Shown: positions 31,518 through 40,356 of the stretch, in pieces
Position numbering within the stretch: position 1 is the stretch's first letter
Layout of the letters: each line of letters opens with the position of its first letter
Source: Bog-756 sp963845485
GTDB lineage: Bacteria; Actinomycetota; Acidimicrobiia; Acidimicrobiales; RAAP-2
Assembly (NCBI GenBank): GCA_963845485.1
Contig: CAWJSI010000001.1
Coordinates: 1-64,000, forward strand
DNA length: 64,000 nt
Direction: 5' to 3'
The notes under the pieces: generated by a model
Told to the model about the DNA's origin: nothing
The model's input: the letters and a program-made list of their open reading frames with translations, nothing else
Database searches by the model: none
Position numbers and translations under genes: made by a program

Positions 31518-32258
31518 TCACTCCCACCGGAAGGTGAGTCCCGCCACCACCGGGGCGGCCACCGCCCACACGGCCAGGACCACCCAGTCACGGGCCGAGA
31601 CCGGGGTGCCGTGTCCCAGTGAGCCGTGGAGGGCGTCGGAGAGAGCCGAGGCGGGCAACACCTTGGAGATGTCGGCCAGCCACGTGGGCAGCTTGCCCAG
31701 GGGGATCAACATGCCCCCGAGGAGCAAGAGGACGACGAAGAGGGCGTTGACCACAGCCAGGTTGACCAGTGGCTTGAGCGTCCCGGCGAGGAGGAGGCCG
31801 ATCCCCCCGAAGGCCACCGTGCCGAGCACCATGGCGCCGATGGCCGCGCCGACCAGGGCTCCCGCTGTACCCGGCCCGCCCGGGTTCCAGCCCAGGGCAT
31901 AGCCCACGGCCACGAGCACCGCCGCTTGGACCAGCTCCACCAAGAGGATGGCGAGGATCTTGGCCGTGAGGAGTCGGGGCCTTCCGAGCGGCGTCGATCC
32001 CAGGCGCTTCAACACGCCGTACCCACGCTCGAACCCGGTGCCGATCCCGAGCGCGGTCATGGCCGTCGACATGATGGCGAGGGCCAGGATGCCCGGGACG
32101 AGGAAGTCGACCGGGTGCCTGGTCCCGGTGGGCAGCACGTGGACGGCCGAGAAGAAGAGCAGGAAGACCACGGGGATGCCGAGGGTGAGGAACAGGGTCT
32201 CGCCGTTGGTGAACAGCATGGTGATCTCGGCCCGCAGCTGCGCCCGCAACGCCGTCAT
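31518..32258 (-). CDS. ABC-2 type transporter permease
   Basis: Membrane component of an exporter, 246 residues with six hydrophobic segments (for example TLGIPVVFLLFFSAVHVL and LILAIMSTAMTAL-type stretches). The FERGYGVLKRLGSTPLGRPRLLTAKI stretch is typical of ABC-2 permeases. It overlaps its ATPase gene by 4 bases (ATGA). A similar ABC pair lies next to ctaA/ctaB in mycobacteria, so this is a conserved neighbourhood rather than a local insertion. Substrate unknown. Confidence 0.88.
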   Translation of the reverse strand: MTALRAQLRAEITMLFTNGETLFLTLGIPVVFLLFFSAVHVLPTGTRHPVDFLVPGILALAIMSTAMTALGIGTGFERGYGVLKRLGSTPLGRPRLLTAKILAILLVELVQAAVLVAVGYALGWNPGGPGTAGALVGAAIGAMVLGTVAFGGIGLLLAGTLKPLVNLAVVNALFVVLLLLGGMLIPLGKLPTWLADISKVLPASALSDALHGSLGHGTPVSARDWVVLAVWAVAAPVVAGLTFRWE

Positions 32259-33346
32259 CGGTCCACCTGGCTCGAGGACGGATCCGTTCCCGGTTCGGGA
32301 CGTCGACCCCGCCCCCGACTGCGGCCTGGCCGGGAACCCCGCCGTCGGCTCGACCCGGTATCACCGTCGGTGGACTCGGGTTCGGGCCGGGCTCCGGTGA
32401 TGGCCAGATACGCCTCTTCCAACGACTGCCCGGTCCGGAGGTCCCCGAGGGCCAGGTCCCGTTCGGCCAGCCAGCCGGCCAGGGTGGCGACCACGCCGGG
32501 ACTCGAGAGCCCGGACGGGGGGAGCAGCCGGTAGGACCCCGGACGCTCCTCGTCGATGACCGTGCCTTCGCCGATCACCGAAGCCAGGGCCCCGGTGTCG
32601 ATGGCCGGACGGGTGGAGAACCGGATGGAGCCGTCGGCCGTCCCCGCGGCCAGCTCGGCCGGTGAGCCCTCGGCCAGCACGCGGCCGTGGTCGATGATGA
32701 TCACGTGGTCGGCCAGACGCTCGGCCTCGGCCAGTTCGTGGGTAGTGAGGATGACGCAGATCCCGCGGTCCCGCTGGGCGGCGATGATGTCCCGGACGGC
32801 GATGCGTCCCTCGGGGTCGACCCCGGCGGTGGGTTCGTCGAGGAACAGGACCGAGGGCTTGCCCACGAGGGCCAGCGCCAGGGCCAGGCGCTGCTGCTCC
32901 CCGCCGGAGAGGCGCCGCCACGGGGTGCGGCGGACGGCGGACAGGCCCACGAGGTCGAGGAGGGCCTCGGGATCCTCGGCGTCGTCGTAGTAGCGGGCGA
33001 ACAGGTGGAGGACCTGGGCGGGACCGAGCATGGGGTAGACCCCGCCCTTTTGGAGCATCACCCCGATGTGGGGGACGAGGGCGGCGTGATCGGTGACGGG
33101 GTCGTAGCCGAGCACCCGGGCCGACCCGCCCGCCACCCGCCGGTAGCCCTCCAGCGCCTCCACGGTGCTGGTCTTGCCGGCACCGTTGGGGCCGAGGAGG
33201 GCCACGACCGAGCCGGCCCGGCCGGTCAGGGAGAGCCGGTCGACAGCCAGCGTCTCGCCGTAGCGGATGACCACCCCGTCACAGACCACCGCGGGCGGTC
33301 CCCCGTGACCGTTCGACCCGACGGTCGGAGCTATGGCGTCGTCCAC
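32255..33346 (-). CDS. ABC transporter ATP-binding protein
   Basis: Nucleotide-binding subunit, 363 residues. Walker A GPNGAGKTST (near residue 53), Q-loop MLQKGGVYP, signature LSGGEQQR (near 145), Walker B VLFLDEPTAGVDPEG and the H-loop TTHELAEAE are all present. A C-terminal extension ends in a Ser/Arg/Pro-rich tail (about the last 45 residues). It pairs with the permease directly downstream. DrrA-like exporters share this layout; the cargo is not evident. Confidence 0.92.
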   Translation of the reverse strand: MDDAIAPTVGSNGHGGPPAVVCDGVVIRYGETLAVDRLSLTGRAGSVVALLGPNGAGKTSTVEALEGYRRVAGGSARVLGYDPVTDHAALVPHIGVMLQKGGVYPMLGPAQVLHLFARYYDDAEDPEALLDLVGLSAVRRTPWRRLSGGEQQRLALALALVGKPSVLFLDEPTAGVDPEGRIAVRDIIAAQRDRGICVILTTHELAEAERLADHVIIIDHGRVLAEGSPAELAAGTADGSIRFSTRPAIDTGALASVIGEGTVIDEERPGSYRLLPPSGLSSPGVVATLAGWLAERDLALGDLRTGQSLEEAYLAITGARPEPESTDGDTGSSRRRGSRPGRSRGRGRRPEPGTDPSSSQVDR

Positions 33347-33372
33347 GGGTGGTCACGCTACCGTTGTCCGTC

Positions 33373-34659
33373 ATGATCGATATCCGGCTGGTGAGAGACG
33401 ACCTCGCTTCGGTGAAGGCCGCCCTCGGGCGACGGGGTGTGGACCCCGCCGAGCTCGATCGGCTGGTCGAGCTCGACCAGCAGACCCGCCAGGCCATCGG
33501 GCGACGGGACGACTGCCGGGCCGAGGTGAAGGCCCTCTCCAAGCAGGTGGGCGCGGCCCGGAAGTCCGGCGACACCGCGCTGGCCGAGGAGTTGACCGAG
33601 CGGAGCAGGCAGCTGGGCGACGAGGAGCGCGCCCTCAACACCGTGGCCGAGGCGGCTCAGGCCGGGGTGCGCCAGGCCCTGCTCTACCTGCCCAACCTTC
33701 CCGCTCCCGATGCTCCGGACGGGGCCGGCCCCGAGGACAACGTGGTCACCCGGTCCTGGCCGGAGGTCCCGCCGACCTACACCGAGGCCCAGCGGGTCCC
33801 CCACTGGGAGATCGGAGCCGAACTCGGCCTGCTCGACATGGAGCGGGGGGCCAAGCTGTCAGGTTCGATGTTCCCCCTCTATCGGGGCTTCGGGTCACGG
33901 GTGCTCCGGGCGCTGACCGCGTTCGCGCTCGACAGGCACGCCGACGCCTTCGAAGAGGTGCGTCCCCCCACCATGGTCCTCACCGAGACGATGGTGTCGA
34001 CCGGGCACCTGCCCAAGTTCGAAGAGGACGCCTACCACCTCGAGCGCGACGACCTCTGGGCCATTCCGACAGCCGAGGTCCCGCTCACGTCGATGTGGCG
34101 TGGCGAGATCCTGGAGGAGGCCTCGCTACCCCTCCGGCTCACCGCGGCCACCGCCTGTTTCCGCCGGGAGGCCGGCTCGGCCGGCCGGGACACCCGCGGC
34201 CTCCTCCGGGTGCATGAGTTCGACAAGGTGGAGCTGTTCGCCTACACCACACCCGACCAGGCCCTCGAACTCCACGCCGACATCGTGGCCCGCGCCGAGG
34301 GCCTGCTCCAACAGCTCGGCCTCCAGTACCGGGTGCTCGACCTGTGCACCGGGGACCTGGGCAACTCGGCGGCCCGCACCTTCGATCTCGAGGTCTACTC
34401 CCCGGGCGTGGACCAGTGGTTGGAGGTCTCGTCGATCAGCTGGTTCACCGACTACCAGGCCCGGAGGGCCAATATCCGTTACCGGCCCGAGGGCGGTGGC
34501 CCGGTGTTGGTCCACACGGTCAACGGCTCGGCCCTGGCCTGGGCCCGGATCTGGGCGGCACTGATGGAGACGGGCCGGCAGGCCGACGGATCGGTGGTCC
34601 TGCCCGAGGTCCTCGCCCCCTATCTCCGGGGTGAAGTGGTCATCCCGGCCCCCTCGTAG
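33373..34659 (+). CDS. serS: Seryl-tRNA synthetase
   Basis: Class II synthetase charging tRNA-Ser. The 428-residue protein has the N-terminal tRNA-binding coiled-coil (about residues 30-105), motif 2 ACFRREAGSAGRDTRGLLRVHEFDKVE (near 262) and motif 3 NGSALAWARIWAALMET. The ATG at 33373 starts the canonical MIDIRLVRDDLASVK; an in-frame start 24 bases upstream has no support. Divergent from the ABC transporter. Confidence 0.97.
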   Translation: MIDIRLVRDDLASVKAALGRRGVDPAELDRLVELDQQTRQAIGRRDDCRAEVKALSKQVGAARKSGDTALAEELTERSRQLGDEERALNTVAEAAQAGVRQALLYLPNLPAPDAPDGAGPEDNVVTRSWPEVPPTYTEAQRVPHWEIGAELGLLDMERGAKLSGSMFPLYRGFGSRVLRALTAFALDRHADAFEEVRPPTMVLTETMVSTGHLPKFEEDAYHLERDDLWAIPTAEVPLTSMWRGEILEEASLPLRLTAATACFRREAGSAGRDTRGLLRVHEFDKVELFAYTTPDQALELHADIVARAEGLLQQLGLQYRVLDLCTGDLGNSAARTFDLEVYSPGVDQWLEVSSISWFTDYQARRANIRYRPEGGGPVLVHTVNGSALAWARIWAALMETGRQADGSVVLPEVLAPYLRGEVVIPAPS

Positions 34660-34711
34660 CCTCGCCGACAGAAACGTAGTCGTCGGCACGCCTCCGCCGT
34701 GGTGGCGTGGC

Positions 34712-35554
34712 TCAGTCGCGGGGGGCGTCGAAGCGGTAGCCGACACCCCGGATGGTGGTGATCAGCTTGGGCGAGGAGGGGTCCTCTTCCACGTGGCTGC
34801 GCAGGCGCTTGATGTGCACGTCGAGGGTCTTCGTGTCCCCGAAGTAGTCCGAGCCCCACACCCGGTCGATGAGCACGTCGCGGGTGAGCAGGCGCCCGGT
34901 GTTCTCCATGAGCAGCGAGAGCAGTTCGAACTCCTTGCGGCGGAGGTGGACCTCCTCCCCCCGGATGAAGACCAGGTGCCGGTCGGGGTCGATCTGGATG
35001 CCCCCCGCCTCGAGTACCGCTGCCCCCGTCCTCCGATCGGTGCTGCGCCGGTCCGAGCCGGCCGCCTCGGCCTGCTCCCGACGGGCCGTCTCGCTGCCGG
35101 GCGTCCGACGGAGCACGGCGCGCATGCGGGCCACCAGCTCGCGGAGGCGGTAGGGCTTGGCCACGTAGTCGTCGGCCCCGACCTCGAGACCGACCACGGT
35201 GTCGATCTCGGTGCCCTTGGCCGTGACCATGATGATGGGCACCGACGACTGGGCCCGGATGGAACGGCAGACGTCGATCCCCGAGAGCCTCGGGAGCATC
35301 AGGTCCAAGAGCACGAGGTCGGGATCCTCCGACGCGAACAGGCGGAGGGCCTCGTTGCCGTCACGGGCCACGGTCACGTCGAAGCCCTCACGGGAGAGGC
35401 CGATGACCAGTGCGTCGACGAAGGACTCGTCGTCCTCGGCCAGGAGCACCTTGGTCTGGGCCTGATCGTCCGACGTGTCCGCCTCGGCCTTCGTGGTGTC
35501 GTCGGCCTTCTTGGCGCTGTCGGACTTCTTGCCGCCATCGGTCTTTGCGCTCAT
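34712..35554 (-). CDS. OmpR-family response regulator (RegX3/PhoP-like)
   Basis: DNA-binding response regulator, 280 residues, paired with the adjacent histidine kinase. After a Lys/Asp-rich N-terminal extension of about 33 residues comes a receiver domain (LLAEDDESFVDAL, phospho-acceptor Asp in DLVLLDLMLPRLSG, KPYRLRELVARMRAVLRR) and a winged-helix effector (LRRKEFELLSLLMENTGRLLTRDVL, TLDVHIKRLRSHVEED, TIRGVGYRF). The kinase-regulator pair most resembles the SenX3-RegX3 phosphate system. A long variable linker separates the domains. The N-terminal extension is unusual. Confidence 0.9.
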   Translation of the reverse strand: MSAKTDGGKKSDSAKKADDTTKAEADTSDDQAQTKVLLAEDDESFVDALVIGLSREGFDVTVARDGNEALRLFASEDPDLVLLDLMLPRLSGIDVCRSIRAQSSVPIIMVTAKGTEIDTVVGLEVGADDYVAKPYRLRELVARMRAVLRRTPGSETARREQAEAAGSDRRSTDRRTGAAVLEAGGIQIDPDRHLVFIRGEEVHLRRKEFELLSLLMENTGRLLTRDVLIDRVWGSDYFGDTKTLDVHIKRLRSHVEEDPSSPKLITTIRGVGYRFDAPRD

Positions 35555-36789
35555 GAGGAGTACTCCGGGGGACTGGGGAGGATGAGGGTGAAGGTCGAGC
35601 CCTGACCCTCGCGGGAGTCCACCTCCACGCGGCCCTGGTGGTTGCTGGCCACGTGGCGCACGATGGACAGCCCCAGCCCGGTGCCACCGGTGTCGCGGCC
35701 CCGGCCGTGGTCGACCCGGTAGAAGCGCTCGAAGATCCGGTCGAGGTCGCGGGCGGGAATGCCCACGCCGACATCGGTGACCGACAGGCGGACCTCGCCG
35801 TTGGAGCGCAGCCCGAGCACCTGGACGGCGGTGTCCTCGTAGGAGAAGGTCACGGCGTTCTCGAGCAGGCTGTGGATGGCCGAGACGAGCTGGCGACGGT
35901 CGCCCAGCACGTGCACGGGGGGACTTGGCTCATTGAGCTCGATGGTAATCCTTCGTTGCTCCGCAGCCGACCTCACCCGCTCGACAGCTTCGGCCATGAC
36001 CAGGTTGACGAGGATGGGCTCGCGCGGCGGGGCCTCCTCGGACTCGATCCGGCTGAGGTCGAGCAGGTCGTCGATGATCCGGCTGACCCGGAAGGCCTCG
36101 GTGTGGATGCGCGAGGCCAGGCGCTGGGCCACCTCGGGGTCGGGCTCGACCGTGAGGGTCTCGGCCAGGAGACCGAGCGCCCCGATGGGCGTTTTCAGCT
36201 CGTGGCTCACGTTGGCCACGAAGTCCCGCCGCACCTCCTCCAGCCGCCGCCGGTCGGACACGTCTTCGATGATGGCGATGACACCGAGGGGCCGTCGCCC
36301 GTCGTCGATCAGGCGGGTCCGCACGGCGAGGGTCTGGCGTGGAGGACCGTAGAGGTCGAGGGTCCGCTCGGCCGAGCCGTCGGTCCAGGCGTTCTCCAGC
36401 AGTTCGGTCACGGCCTGGGCGGCCAGGGCGTCCCCGTGGCGGTTGTTCATGAGCCCGGTGGCCCGGGCGTTCTGGAAGGCGATGTCCCCGTTCTCGTCGC
36501 ACACGATGACCCCTTGGGGGAGTGTGTCGAGGGCCCGGCGGAGCCGGATGGCGTCCGAACTCGACTCGGTGACCGCCTCGGCCGCCTCGCCGGTGACTTT
36601 CTCCAGGTGACCGAGGATGGACTCGATCCCGCCGTCGTCGGGCGGCTCCACCCCCAGCCGGTTGGACAGGGAGACCAGGCGCTGCTGGAGGGCTCGGCGC
36701 CCGGACCGGCGCCCGACTCGCAGGGCGATGAAGATGGCCACGACGGCCACCACACCCAGGACGACGTAGCCGATCACGTACTGCTTCAC
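35551..36789 (-). CDS. Sensor histidine kinase (SenX3/PhoR-like)
   Basis: Membrane kinase of 412 residues. A single N-terminal membrane segment (VIGYVVLGVVAVVAIFIAL, residues 5-23), a PAS domain (about 85-185; TLPQGVIVCDENGDIAFQNA), the H box SHELKTPIG (near 207), the N box HSLLENAVTFS, and G boxes DVGVGIPARD and GGTGLGLSIVRH. No extracytoplasmic sensor loop is evident, as in SenX3, which relies on other proteins for its signal. It is followed by the regulator with a 4-base overlap. Confidence 0.92.
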   Translation of the reverse strand: MKQYVIGYVVLGVVAVVAIFIALRVGRRSGRRALQQRLVSLSNRLGVEPPDDGGIESILGHLEKVTGEAAEAVTESSSDAIRLRRALDTLPQGVIVCDENGDIAFQNARATGLMNNRHGDALAAQAVTELLENAWTDGSAERTLDLYGPPRQTLAVRTRLIDDGRRPLGVIAIIEDVSDRRRLEEVRRDFVANVSHELKTPIGALGLLAETLTVEPDPEVAQRLASRIHTEAFRVSRIIDDLLDLSRIESEEAPPREPILVNLVMAEAVERVRSAAEQRRITIELNEPSPPVHVLGDRRQLVSAIHSLLENAVTFSYEDTAVQVLGLRSNGEVRLSVTDVGVGIPARDLDRIFERFYRVDHGRGRDTGGTGLGLSIVRHVASNHQGRVEVDSREGQGSTFTLILPSPPEYSS

Positions 36790-36901
36790 TGCCTAAGCAT
36801 GGCAGGCCCGCGGCCCGGTGGTGTCGACCCACTCAACCGAAACGGAGAATACATGAAATAACATAAAAAGTATTGAAAGGGGGCCATGGAGTCTCTACGC
36901 T
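36790..36901. promoter_or_regulatory. AT-rich divergent promoter region, secretion operon and kinase
   Basis: Plus strand: TTGAAA at 36873-36878, a 17-base spacer, and TACGCT at 36896-36901, 6 bases before the ATG at 36908, an excellent match to a sigma-A type promoter for a leaderless message. The kinase on the other side must have its promoter in the same AT-rich stretch, which contains degenerate TTTCA-type repeats at roughly helical spacing on the minus strand. Confidence 0.7.
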
Positions 36902-36907
36902 GACGGC

Positions 36908-37273
36908 ATGCCCGCCCACCTCCTCCTCACCCTCCATTCGTTCGTAGCCGCCCACCCGGCCGCCACCACGCGCCCGGCGCCCGCCCACCTGCTGGTCGAC
37001 GTGGTCGGGATGCAGCCCCAGTCGGATCAGCTGCCCGGGGGCAAACTCCTCCAGAACCTGATGGACGGACTGCAGTTCTGGGCGTTGGCCCTGGCCCTGG
37101 TCGGCCTGGTCATCGGGGCGGCGGCCTGGGCCCTCGGATCGCACGGTCAGAACTACCAGCAGTCCTTCGTCGGTCGGCGCGCCGTCCTCATCTCGGGGCT
37201 GGCCGCGTTACTGATCGGAGCCGGGCCCGGCATCGTCAACTTCTTCTACACCGCCGGCACCGGCGTCCACTGA
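36908..37273 (+). CDS. Small membrane protein of a type IV secretion cluster (VirB2-like layout)
   Basis: A 121-residue protein with a hydrophobic N-terminal region and two clear membrane segments (FWALALALVGLVIGAAAWAL, about residues 58-77; AVLISGLAALLIGAGPGIV, about 90-108) separated by a short GSHGQNYQQSFVGRR loop. This is the layout of VirB2/TrbC-type pilins and of the DUF6112 proteins in actinobacterial secretion clusters; I favour DUF6112 from the loop sequence. First gene of a five-gene operon with a leaderless promoter 6 bases upstream of the ATG. Confidence 0.72.
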   Translation: MPAHLLLTLHSFVAAHPAATTRPAPAHLLVDVVGMQPQSDQLPGGKLLQNLMDGLQFWALALALVGLVIGAAAWALGSHGQNYQQSFVGRRAVLISGLAALLIGAGPGIVNFFYTAGTGVH

Positions 37274-37274
37274 G

Positions 37275-38813
37275 GTGAGTGTCCTCTCCGCCATTCCGGG
37301 GGCCGCCTGTCCGGCGTCCGCCGCGGCCCTGGCCACCGCCGGGCTCGGTGCCGTGTGCCAGGTGGCCTCGGCTGCCACCAGCGCAGTGGGCTCGGTGGCC
37401 TCGAGCGTGGCCGGATTCGGCGTCGACAGTGTGCTGAACGGCCTGGGCGACTGGGTAGCCCAGGGGGCGTCGTGGCTGCTGGCCCAGATCGGGGCGGTGA
37501 TCGGTGACTCGACCTCGGTCGACCTCGGTGCCTCGTGGTTCAGCGCCCACTACGAGACCATGGCCGCCCTGGCCGGGGTGGTGATCGTGCCGCTCCTCCT
37601 GCTCGGCATCATCCAGTCCGTCTACCGGCAGAATCTCTCGGCCCTGATGCGTTCGGTACTGGTGAACGTCCCACTCGCCCTCCTGCTCACCGCCGTCGCC
37701 GTCCAGCTGGTGCAGCTCGGACTGTCCGTGACCGACGCCATGAGCAGCGCGGTGGCCAAGGGGGCCGGGCTGGACAGCGGCCACTTCATGTCCTCGGTCC
37801 TGGTCGGCCTGTCCGGGACGTCGGCGGCCGCCGGTCAGCCCACTGCTCCGGCCTTCGTGGTCTTCATCGGAGCACTGGCCGTGGTGGTAGGGGCCGTGCT
37901 GGTCTGGGTCGAGCTGCTGATCCGCGCCGCGGCGGTCTACGTCGCCGTGCTCTTTCTCCCCCTGGCGCTGGCCAGTCTGGCCTGGCCGGCCATCGCCCAC
38001 TGGTGTCGCCGCCTGGTCGACACGCTGGTGGCCCTCATCCTGGGCAAGTTCGTGATCGTCTCGGTCCTCAGTCTGGCCGCCGGGGCCCTGGCCGGGGGTA
38101 CGGGCTCGACACCGAGCGGAGGGAGTGGGGTGACGAGCGGGGGGAGTTTCACCGCCGTACTCGGAGGAGCAGCCCTCCTCATGCTGTCGGCGTTCGCTCC
38201 CTGGGCGCTGTTCCGACTGCTCCCCTTCGTCGAGGCCGGGGCGGTCGGGCATCTCGAGGGGCTCAGCCGTCAGTCGCGGAGCACCGCGTCGACACCGGCC
38301 CGGTCGCTCGCCCATACGGCCATGCAGAAGTCCTCGATCCGGGCCGTCGACGCCGCAGGCACGGCCATGCTCGGTGGCGCCCTGGGCGGTGCGCTCGGCG
38401 CCGGCTCGTCCGGCGGGGGACGAGGCCACGCCAGCAGTGGAGTTGGCGGGTCAGGGGGGGCAGGTTCGGGCGGCGCACCGGTGAGCGACGGACCGGACCT
38501 CGGCCCATCGTCGGTCGAGACCACCGGCGTGGGGACCATGGGGCCGCCCGGTGGCGGGATCCCGATGTATCCCATCGACCACGAGGTGACCGCCGTGGCC
38601 AACGGAACGCCCATGCCCACCGTGGATCCGACCGGGCCCGAGCGTCAGGCCGGTAACAGCGGACCGGGCACGGGTGCGTCGCCCACCGCGGCGGGGCTCG
38701 TCCCCCTTCCCCGGGCCTCGGGAACCTTCCGGCCTGCCCACCTGGGTCGCGACAGCCTGGGCATCAAGCTGATCGACCCGAGTCAGGCTCCACCTGAGGG
38801 ACACGATGGGTGA
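37275..38813 (+). CDS. TrbL/VirB6-like polytopic membrane protein
   Basis: A 512-residue protein. The first about 340 residues contain at least six hydrophobic segments (for example MAALAGVVIVPLLLLGIIQ, LLLTAVAVQLVQLGL, AAVYVAVLFLPLALASLA), then a soluble tail of about 150 residues rich in Gly, Ser and Pro. This fits the inner-membrane channel subunit VirB6/TrbL of type IV secretion. The GTG at 37275 lies just after the previous stop. The last 8 bases overlap the next gene. The disordered tail is a typical feature of actinobacterial forms. Confidence 0.78.
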   Translation: MSVLSAIPGAACPASAAALATAGLGAVCQVASAATSAVGSVASSVAGFGVDSVLNGLGDWVAQGASWLLAQIGAVIGDSTSVDLGASWFSAHYETMAALAGVVIVPLLLLGIIQSVYRQNLSALMRSVLVNVPLALLLTAVAVQLVQLGLSVTDAMSSAVAKGAGLDSGHFMSSVLVGLSGTSAAAGQPTAPAFVVFIGALAVVVGAVLVWVELLIRAAAVYVAVLFLPLALASLAWPAIAHWCRRLVDTLVALILGKFVIVSVLSLAAGALAGGTGSTPSGGSGVTSGGSFTAVLGGAALLMLSAFAPWALFRLLPFVEAGAVGHLEGLSRQSRSTASTPARSLAHTAMQKSSIRAVDAAGTAMLGGALGGALGAGSSGGGRGHASSGVGGSGGAGSGGAPVSDGPDLGPSSVETTGVGTMGPPGGGIPMYPIDHEVTAVANGTPMPTVDPTGPERQAGNSGPGTGASPTAAGLVPLPRASGTFRPAHLGRDSLGIKLIDPSQAPPEGHDG

Positions 38814-40356
38814 GGCCGACGGCGTCGAGCGCGTCCGCTACCACTTCTCGCCCCTGGAGCGCCGGGGGGTGATCGCCGGCTGGCGGGGCGGTCAGATAGC
38901 CGTCGTGGCCGGCAGCCTGGTCGTCGGTGTCGTCGCTCTACGCTTCGGGCCTTCGCTGCTCGGGATCCTCCTCGCTGTCGTGGCCCTGGCCGTCGGGGTG
39001 GCCTTCGCCTTCTGGCCCATCGACGGGCGGACCGGCGAGCAGTGGCTGCCCCTGGCGTGGCGGTGGGTCCTCGCCCGAGCCTCAACGGGTGGGCGTCGGT
39101 ACGCACCCGGACCGGGCGATGGCCACCGGGTGTCGGCCGGGCCCGACCACGCGTTCACCGGTCCGACCCGAGCCGGCCCACCGGCACGCTCGCGTGCGGG
39201 GAAGTCCGTCTTCTCCGGGCTGTCGGTCGAGTCGGTGGCGTTCGGGCCCGAGGGTTCCACCTTCGAGGTCGGCGTGGTCCTCGACCGACCGTCCCGCACG
39301 GCCACGGCGGTGCTCTCGGTGCGCGGCCACAGCTTCGCCCTGCTCGGTCCCGGCGACCAGGACGCCCGGATCGCGTCGTGGGCGCGTGTCCTGGCGGCCA
39401 TGGCACGGGAGGGCACCGACGTCCACCGGATCCAGTGGGTCGAGTCGTGCCTCCCCGACGACGGCGGTCCCGTTCGCCGACACTGGTCCCGCCACGCCAT
39501 GCTCAGGGCGGACTCCCCCGCCGCCCGGTCCTATCAGTCGTTGGTCGACGAGTCGTCGCCGGTGGCCCGTCGTCACCGGGTGCTGTTGGCCGTGTCCATC
39601 CACACGGCGCACTCGTCGCGGTCGATCCGGGCCGCCGGCCGTGGCCTCGAAGGCATCGGTGCCGTGCTCAATCGGGAGGTGCTCTCGCTCCACCGCGCCC
39701 TCGACGGCGCCGACATCTCGGTCGAGGGCGTGCTCGGGCCCTCGGCCGTGGCCGGATCCATCGGCGAGGCCTACGCCCCGGCCGGGCTGTCGCTCGACGA
39801 TCGCCCGGGGCCCAACGTCCCCCAACCCGGCGGAGTGGGCCCGACATGGCCGTGGCCCATGGCCCTCGAGCCGCACTGGGACGCCCTGCACACCGACGGC
39901 ACGTGGCACGCCACCTACTGGATCGCCGAGTGGCCGCGGACCGAGGTCACCCCGGACTTCCTCGGGCCCGTGCTCTTCTCGTCGCTGCGCCGGACCGTCT
40001 CTCTCGTCATGGAGCCGGTGAGCCCGGCGCGGGCGGCCCGTCAGGTGGCCCAGGCCCGGACGGCCGACATCGCCGACGGGGAGATGAGGCGGCGGGGTGG
40101 CTTCCTCGTCACCGCCCGCCACACCCGCGAGAAGGAAGGCGTCGAAGCTCGTGACGCCGAGCTGGCCGACGGTCACGCCCAGTACCGGTTCACCGGGTAT
40201 GTCACCCTGACCACCGACACCCGGGAGGAGCTCACCTCGGCGCGGGCCGTCCTCGAGCAGGCGGCGGGCCAGTCCCGCATCGAGCTCCGCCTGCTCTACG
40301 GCGAACAGGACGCGGCCTTCGTCTGTGGGCTGCCTCTTGGACGAGGGCTCTCGTGA
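38806..40356 (+). CDS. SCO6880-type secretion protein
   Basis: A 516-residue protein resembling the SCO6880 family of Streptomyces, which accompanies VirB4-like ATPases. The N-terminus has two membrane segments (about residues 28-70; VVAGSLVVGVVAL, LGILLAVVALAVGVAFAF), as in PrgI/VirB3-like parts, followed by a large soluble domain (WARVLAAMAREGTDVHRIQWVESC). It probably supplies the N-terminal half of a split VirB4, with the next gene supplying the ATPase; that split is inference from sizes and order. Overlaps both neighbours by a few bases. Confidence 0.82.
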   Translation: MGEADGVERVRYHFSPLERRGVIAGWRGGQIAVVAGSLVVGVVALRFGPSLLGILLAVVALAVGVAFAFWPIDGRTGEQWLPLAWRWVLARASTGGRRYAPGPGDGHRVSAGPDHAFTGPTRAGPPARSRAGKSVFSGLSVESVAFGPEGSTFEVGVVLDRPSRTATAVLSVRGHSFALLGPGDQDARIASWARVLAAMAREGTDVHRIQWVESCLPDDGGPVRRHWSRHAMLRADSPAARSYQSLVDESSPVARRHRVLLAVSIHTAHSSRSIRAAGRGLEGIGAVLNREVLSLHRALDGADISVEGVLGPSAVAGSIGEAYAPAGLSLDDRPGPNVPQPGGVGPTWPWPMALEPHWDALHTDGTWHATYWIAEWPRTEVTPDFLGPVLFSSLRRTVSLVMEPVSPARAARQVAQARTADIADGEMRRRGGFLVTARHTREKEGVEARDAELADGHAQYRFTGYVTLTTDTREELTSARAVLEQAAGQSRIELRLLYGEQDAAFVCGLPLGRGLS

